From a virus, in IMG/VR virus record IMGVR_UViG_3300049595_000850, positions 1 through 30,187 of that record: a stretch of 30,187 bases of DNA; one strand, written 5' to 3'. Position numbers and translations under genes: made by a program. The notes below the pieces were generated by a model. It was not told the origin of the DNA. It saw only the letters and a program-made list of their open reading frames with translations, and did not search any database. Below, one piece after another: positions 28,511 to 30,187 of the stretch. Every line of letters starts with the position of its first letter. Position 1 is the stretch's first letter.

Positions 28511-29388
28511 AACGGAAATTTACAACTATCTACAAGCATTTCCCAATTGTCAATATCCTTCGTTCTAATTCGCCTAGCTTCTAAAGTCAAAATTCGACCG
28601 CCAGTTGGTTTGATTGGCGCGCCTCGCTCAATATGCCAGCCACCAAAGCCGTCTTCGTATTCTTCTTTGTAAGCTCCAGTTATTGCCAGGTGAATTTGTT
28701 TCTGTATTAACTCGTGGTAATGCTTGCCTGGGTTGTATTGGATTGTGTCCCTGGCATCGTTACGGCTTGAATTTTCGTGTATATGGCCCATAATAAAAAC
28801 ATCCATATTCTCATACATTTCTAAAGCTCTAGTCAAGTTAATTGCTCCCTTTGTTACGACCCCACCCCCCCCTGAGCCGTGGAAATATTTAACCATTTTG
28901 GTCATAAACGTATTCGTCTCAATTTGTTTTTTGATGACAAGCCAACCGCCATAACCTCCAGTGAAAACGCTAGTTTTGTTCGTATAGTTTAGCAAGTCGA
29001 CAAACCTTTGCAATGGGTCAGTTTCTAAATGCTTTATTATACCTGTCTCGTGGTTACCGTAACCGATAACAGTTAATAAATGAGCGTAATGCGACCACCA
29101 CTCAACAGCATCCTCAATTACGGCGTCTATGTAATTGGCTTTATTATGTTCGGGTAAAATATCCTTTTTGCTTCGTCTAGGGTCATATTTCCCCATCATG
29201 AGGCAAAAGAAATCGCCGTTTATAAAGATAGGCATGGCTTGCTCTTTGCAGTAATCTAAATGCCGCTTTAATTTTTCTCGGTCACATTTAGGATTGTCCC
29301 AATGTATGTCCGATAATAAAGCAATTTTTGACTCTTTTTGGTCGAGGTTGATTTGGTGCAAATTCCTCGATATTTTTTTTATTTCCAT
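28507..29388 (-). CDS. Calcineurin-like metallophosphoesterase
   Basis: A 293-residue enzyme with all key motifs: LLSDIHWD (D27, H29), NGDFF (D59), GYGNHETG (N112, H113), KYFHGSG (H170) and MGHIHEN (H202, H204), a two-metal phosphoesterase site. Such phage proteins cleave phosphodiester or nucleotide substrates; substrate cannot be read here. It lies between endolysin and a spanin-like gene, which is an unusual neighbour. A G8-T-G4 run encodes the GSGGGGVV segment right after H170. Start ATG 29388 shares its A with the endolysin stop. Confidence 0.85.
   Translation of the reverse strand: MEIKKISRNLHQINLDQKESKIALLSDIHWDNPKCDREKLKRHLDYCKEQAMPIFINGDFFCLMMGKYDPRRSKKDILPEHNKANYIDAVIEDAVEWWSHYAHLLTVIGYGNHETGIIKHLETDPLQRFVDLLNYTNKTSVFTGGYGGWLVIKKQIETNTFMTKMVKYFHGSGGGGVVTKGAINLTRALEMYENMDVFIMGHIHENSSRNDARDTIQYNPGKHYHELIQKQIHLAITGAYKEEYEDGFGGWHIERGAPIKPTGGRILTLEARRIRTKDIDNWEMLVDSCKFPL
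28865..28872 (-). repeat. G8 homopolymer followed by T-G4
   Basis: Coding strand TCA GGG GGG GGT GGG GTC next to metal ligand H170. Shares the 14-mer GGGGGGGGTGGGGT with 9901-9908. Confidence 0.88.
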
Positions 29389-29849
29389 TAAATAGGAATA
29401 TAGGTTGTTTTGCCTCCCGACCGAACGGCCTTTAGCTTTTGCTTTCGATTGCCTTTTTTAACATAGCTAACGTGTACCCAGTCAGGGTTAAAATCCGTTC
29501 CGAACTCCCAAATCAACTGGTCAAAATCAAGCTTGTTTTTAATGTAATCAAAAACCATTCTATTTGTCACCTCTCCGTTACTTCCATCCATGTCGATGTC
29601 AATCGCTTGGCCTTTGCAATGCTGAGAGCTTGCGCTACCTTTTATAAAATCATTTAGAGCCTTTGAACGGTAACCGCTAGAAATAAAAATTGGCGTTTTA
29701 AAATGCTCTCTTATTGGCTCAAATACTTTGTCCGCTAGTAACTTGAAATTTTCCAAATGCTCGGCGGTTGGCGTGTTGTCAATGCCTTGGCGCTTGGCCG
29801 TGTCGCTCCTGGTAATCTCGGCAAGGTTTAAATTAGGACTTATTTTCAT
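29388..29849 (-). CDS. Peptidase M15 endolysin
   Basis: A 153-residue Zn peptidase of the M15 type (D-Ala-D-Ala carboxypeptidase/endolysin). Ligands are visible: SQHCKGQAIDID (H77, D84) and WVHVSY (H126), with FISSGYRS before them. It would cut cell-wall cross-links. It lies after the holin-like gene with a 17-nt overlap. There is no signal peptide, so export likely needs the holin. The C-terminus is basic (KKGNRKQKLKAVR). Confidence 0.9.
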   Translation of the reverse strand: MKISPNLNLAEITRSDTAKRQGIDNTPTAEHLENFKLLADKVFEPIREHFKTPIFISSGYRSKALNDFIKGSASSQHCKGQAIDIDMDGSNGEVTNRMVFDYIKNKLDFDQLIWEFGTDFNPDWVHVSYVKKGNRKQKLKAVRSGGKTTYIPI

Positions 29850-30057
29850 TGTCTGCTTTTTTAAATATCTTTTCGGCTGCCGTAATACCTAAAGCGGCCG
29901 CACTTAATGCAGCCACGGAATAAACAAGAGCGTCGTTAGGATTAAAATACAAAGTCCAACAAAGAGCAATCGCAGTTAGGACACCAACAAGCCTTTTGCT
30001 GGATGCTTGCCCATGCTCGGATAAAAATCCTTTTGCCCATGTAAAAAAATTTTTCAT
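29833..30057 (-). CDS. Holin-like membrane protein
   Basis: A 74-residue protein with an amphipathic start (MKNFFTWAKGFLSEHGQASS), two hydrophobic segments (VGVLTAIALCWTLYF and YSVAALSAAALGITAA) and a Lys-rich C-terminus. The size, two spans and location directly before the endolysin fit a class II holin. Starts at ATG 30057, overlapping the preceding stop (ATGA). Confidence 0.75.
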   Translation of the reverse strand: MKNFFTWAKGFLSEHGQASSKRLVGVLTAIALCWTLYFNPNDALVYSVAALSAAALGITAAEKIFKKADNENKS

Positions 30058-30179
30058 CGTCCCTGGCCTCTGTAAGTTTTTGGTTTTTGCTGGCTCTTGG
30101 AATAAGCCTTTTTGGCTTTTCCATTTCTGCGCTTGCCAAAAGAGGTTGGCTTTAAATTTGAGTTACTCCCCTTTTTCAT
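30054..30179 (-). CDS. Small, highly basic protein (41 aa)
   Basis: ATG 30179 to TGA 30054, reading MKKGSNSNLKPTSFGKRRNG then KAKKAYSKSQQKPKTYRGQG. About a third of residues are Lys or Arg, suggesting nucleic-acid or membrane binding. It precedes the holin with ATGA coupling. Function unknown; the upstream region is outside the window. Confidence 0.75.
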   Translation of the reverse strand: MKKGSNSNLKPTSFGKRRNGKAKKAYSKSQQKPKTYRGQGR

Positions 30180-30187
30180 TTTTGTGC

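Noticed and set aside
1-30187. Integrase, attachment site, tRNA genes, CRISPR array
   Set aside because: None could be recognised on either strand; lysogeny is therefore not claimed although an XRE regulator is present.

Overview
The window is a contiguous, gene-dense part of a tailed (siphovirus-like) bacteriophage genome whose host is very probably a member of the Bacteroidota (Flavobacterium-like). Evidence for the host: AT-rich DNA, almost no Shine-Dalgarno sequences, promoters that match the Bacteroidota consensus (TTG ... TAnnTTTG, here mostly TATATTTG), and protein families typical of Flavobacteriia phages (tail fibre with DWTTFN/GIGTTSP modules, Lin1244-type replication protein, HK97-type protease with an extra N-terminal domain). 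No integrase, tRNA, CRISPR array or insertion sequence was seen, so lifestyle is left open.

Layout. Nearly everything is on the minus strand, so the functional order runs from high to low coordinates. (1) 30179-27744: lysis/envelope region with a small basic protein, a holin-like membrane protein, an M15 peptidase endolysin, a metallophosphoesterase, a small acidic protein and a membrane-anchored spanin-like protein. (2) 26693-27557: a three-gene island on the opposite (plus) strand with a MazG-like nucleotide pyrophosphohydrolase and a four-cysteine protein, next to a 26-bp palindrome. (3) 26548-23493: early leftward operon with ERF annealing protein, Gp157, several small helix-turn-helix proteins and tiny proteins, many packed with ATGA overlaps. 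(4) 23500-20371: replication operon preceded by a consensus promoter and a leader RNA that ends in an intrinsic terminator; it encodes a Lin1244-like initiator with iteron-like repeats, a RecA-fold helicase, an SSB-like protein and a RusA resolvase. (5) 20350-19862: XRE repressor-like regulator and companion, then a terminator. (6) 19789-1: packaging and virion genes in classical order: small and large terminase, portal, Mu-gpF-like minor head protein fused to an ADP-ribosyltransferase-like domain, prohead protease, HK97 major capsid protein, terminator, a glycosyltransferase cassette, head-tail connectors, tail terminator, major tail protein, tail chaperones joined by a -1 frameshift at an A9 run, tape measure, a large tail protein with an inserted Asp-box propeller, and a tail fibre that runs off the left edge.

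How it works together. Early genes are likely driven from the divergent region near 26.6 kb, where an inverted repeat overlaps the promoter. The replication operon has its own promoter and a possible RNA checkpoint. Four promoters (portal, protease, major tail protein, XRE) have an identical 16-nt distance from the -7 box to the start codon, implying very short mRNA leaders. Points most worth checking are the leader RNA with its complementary loops, two divergent paralogues of a small four-cysteine protein, runs of 7 to 9 G on one strand only, the ADP-ribosyltransferase-like domain on a virion protein, and the iteron-like origin candidate.
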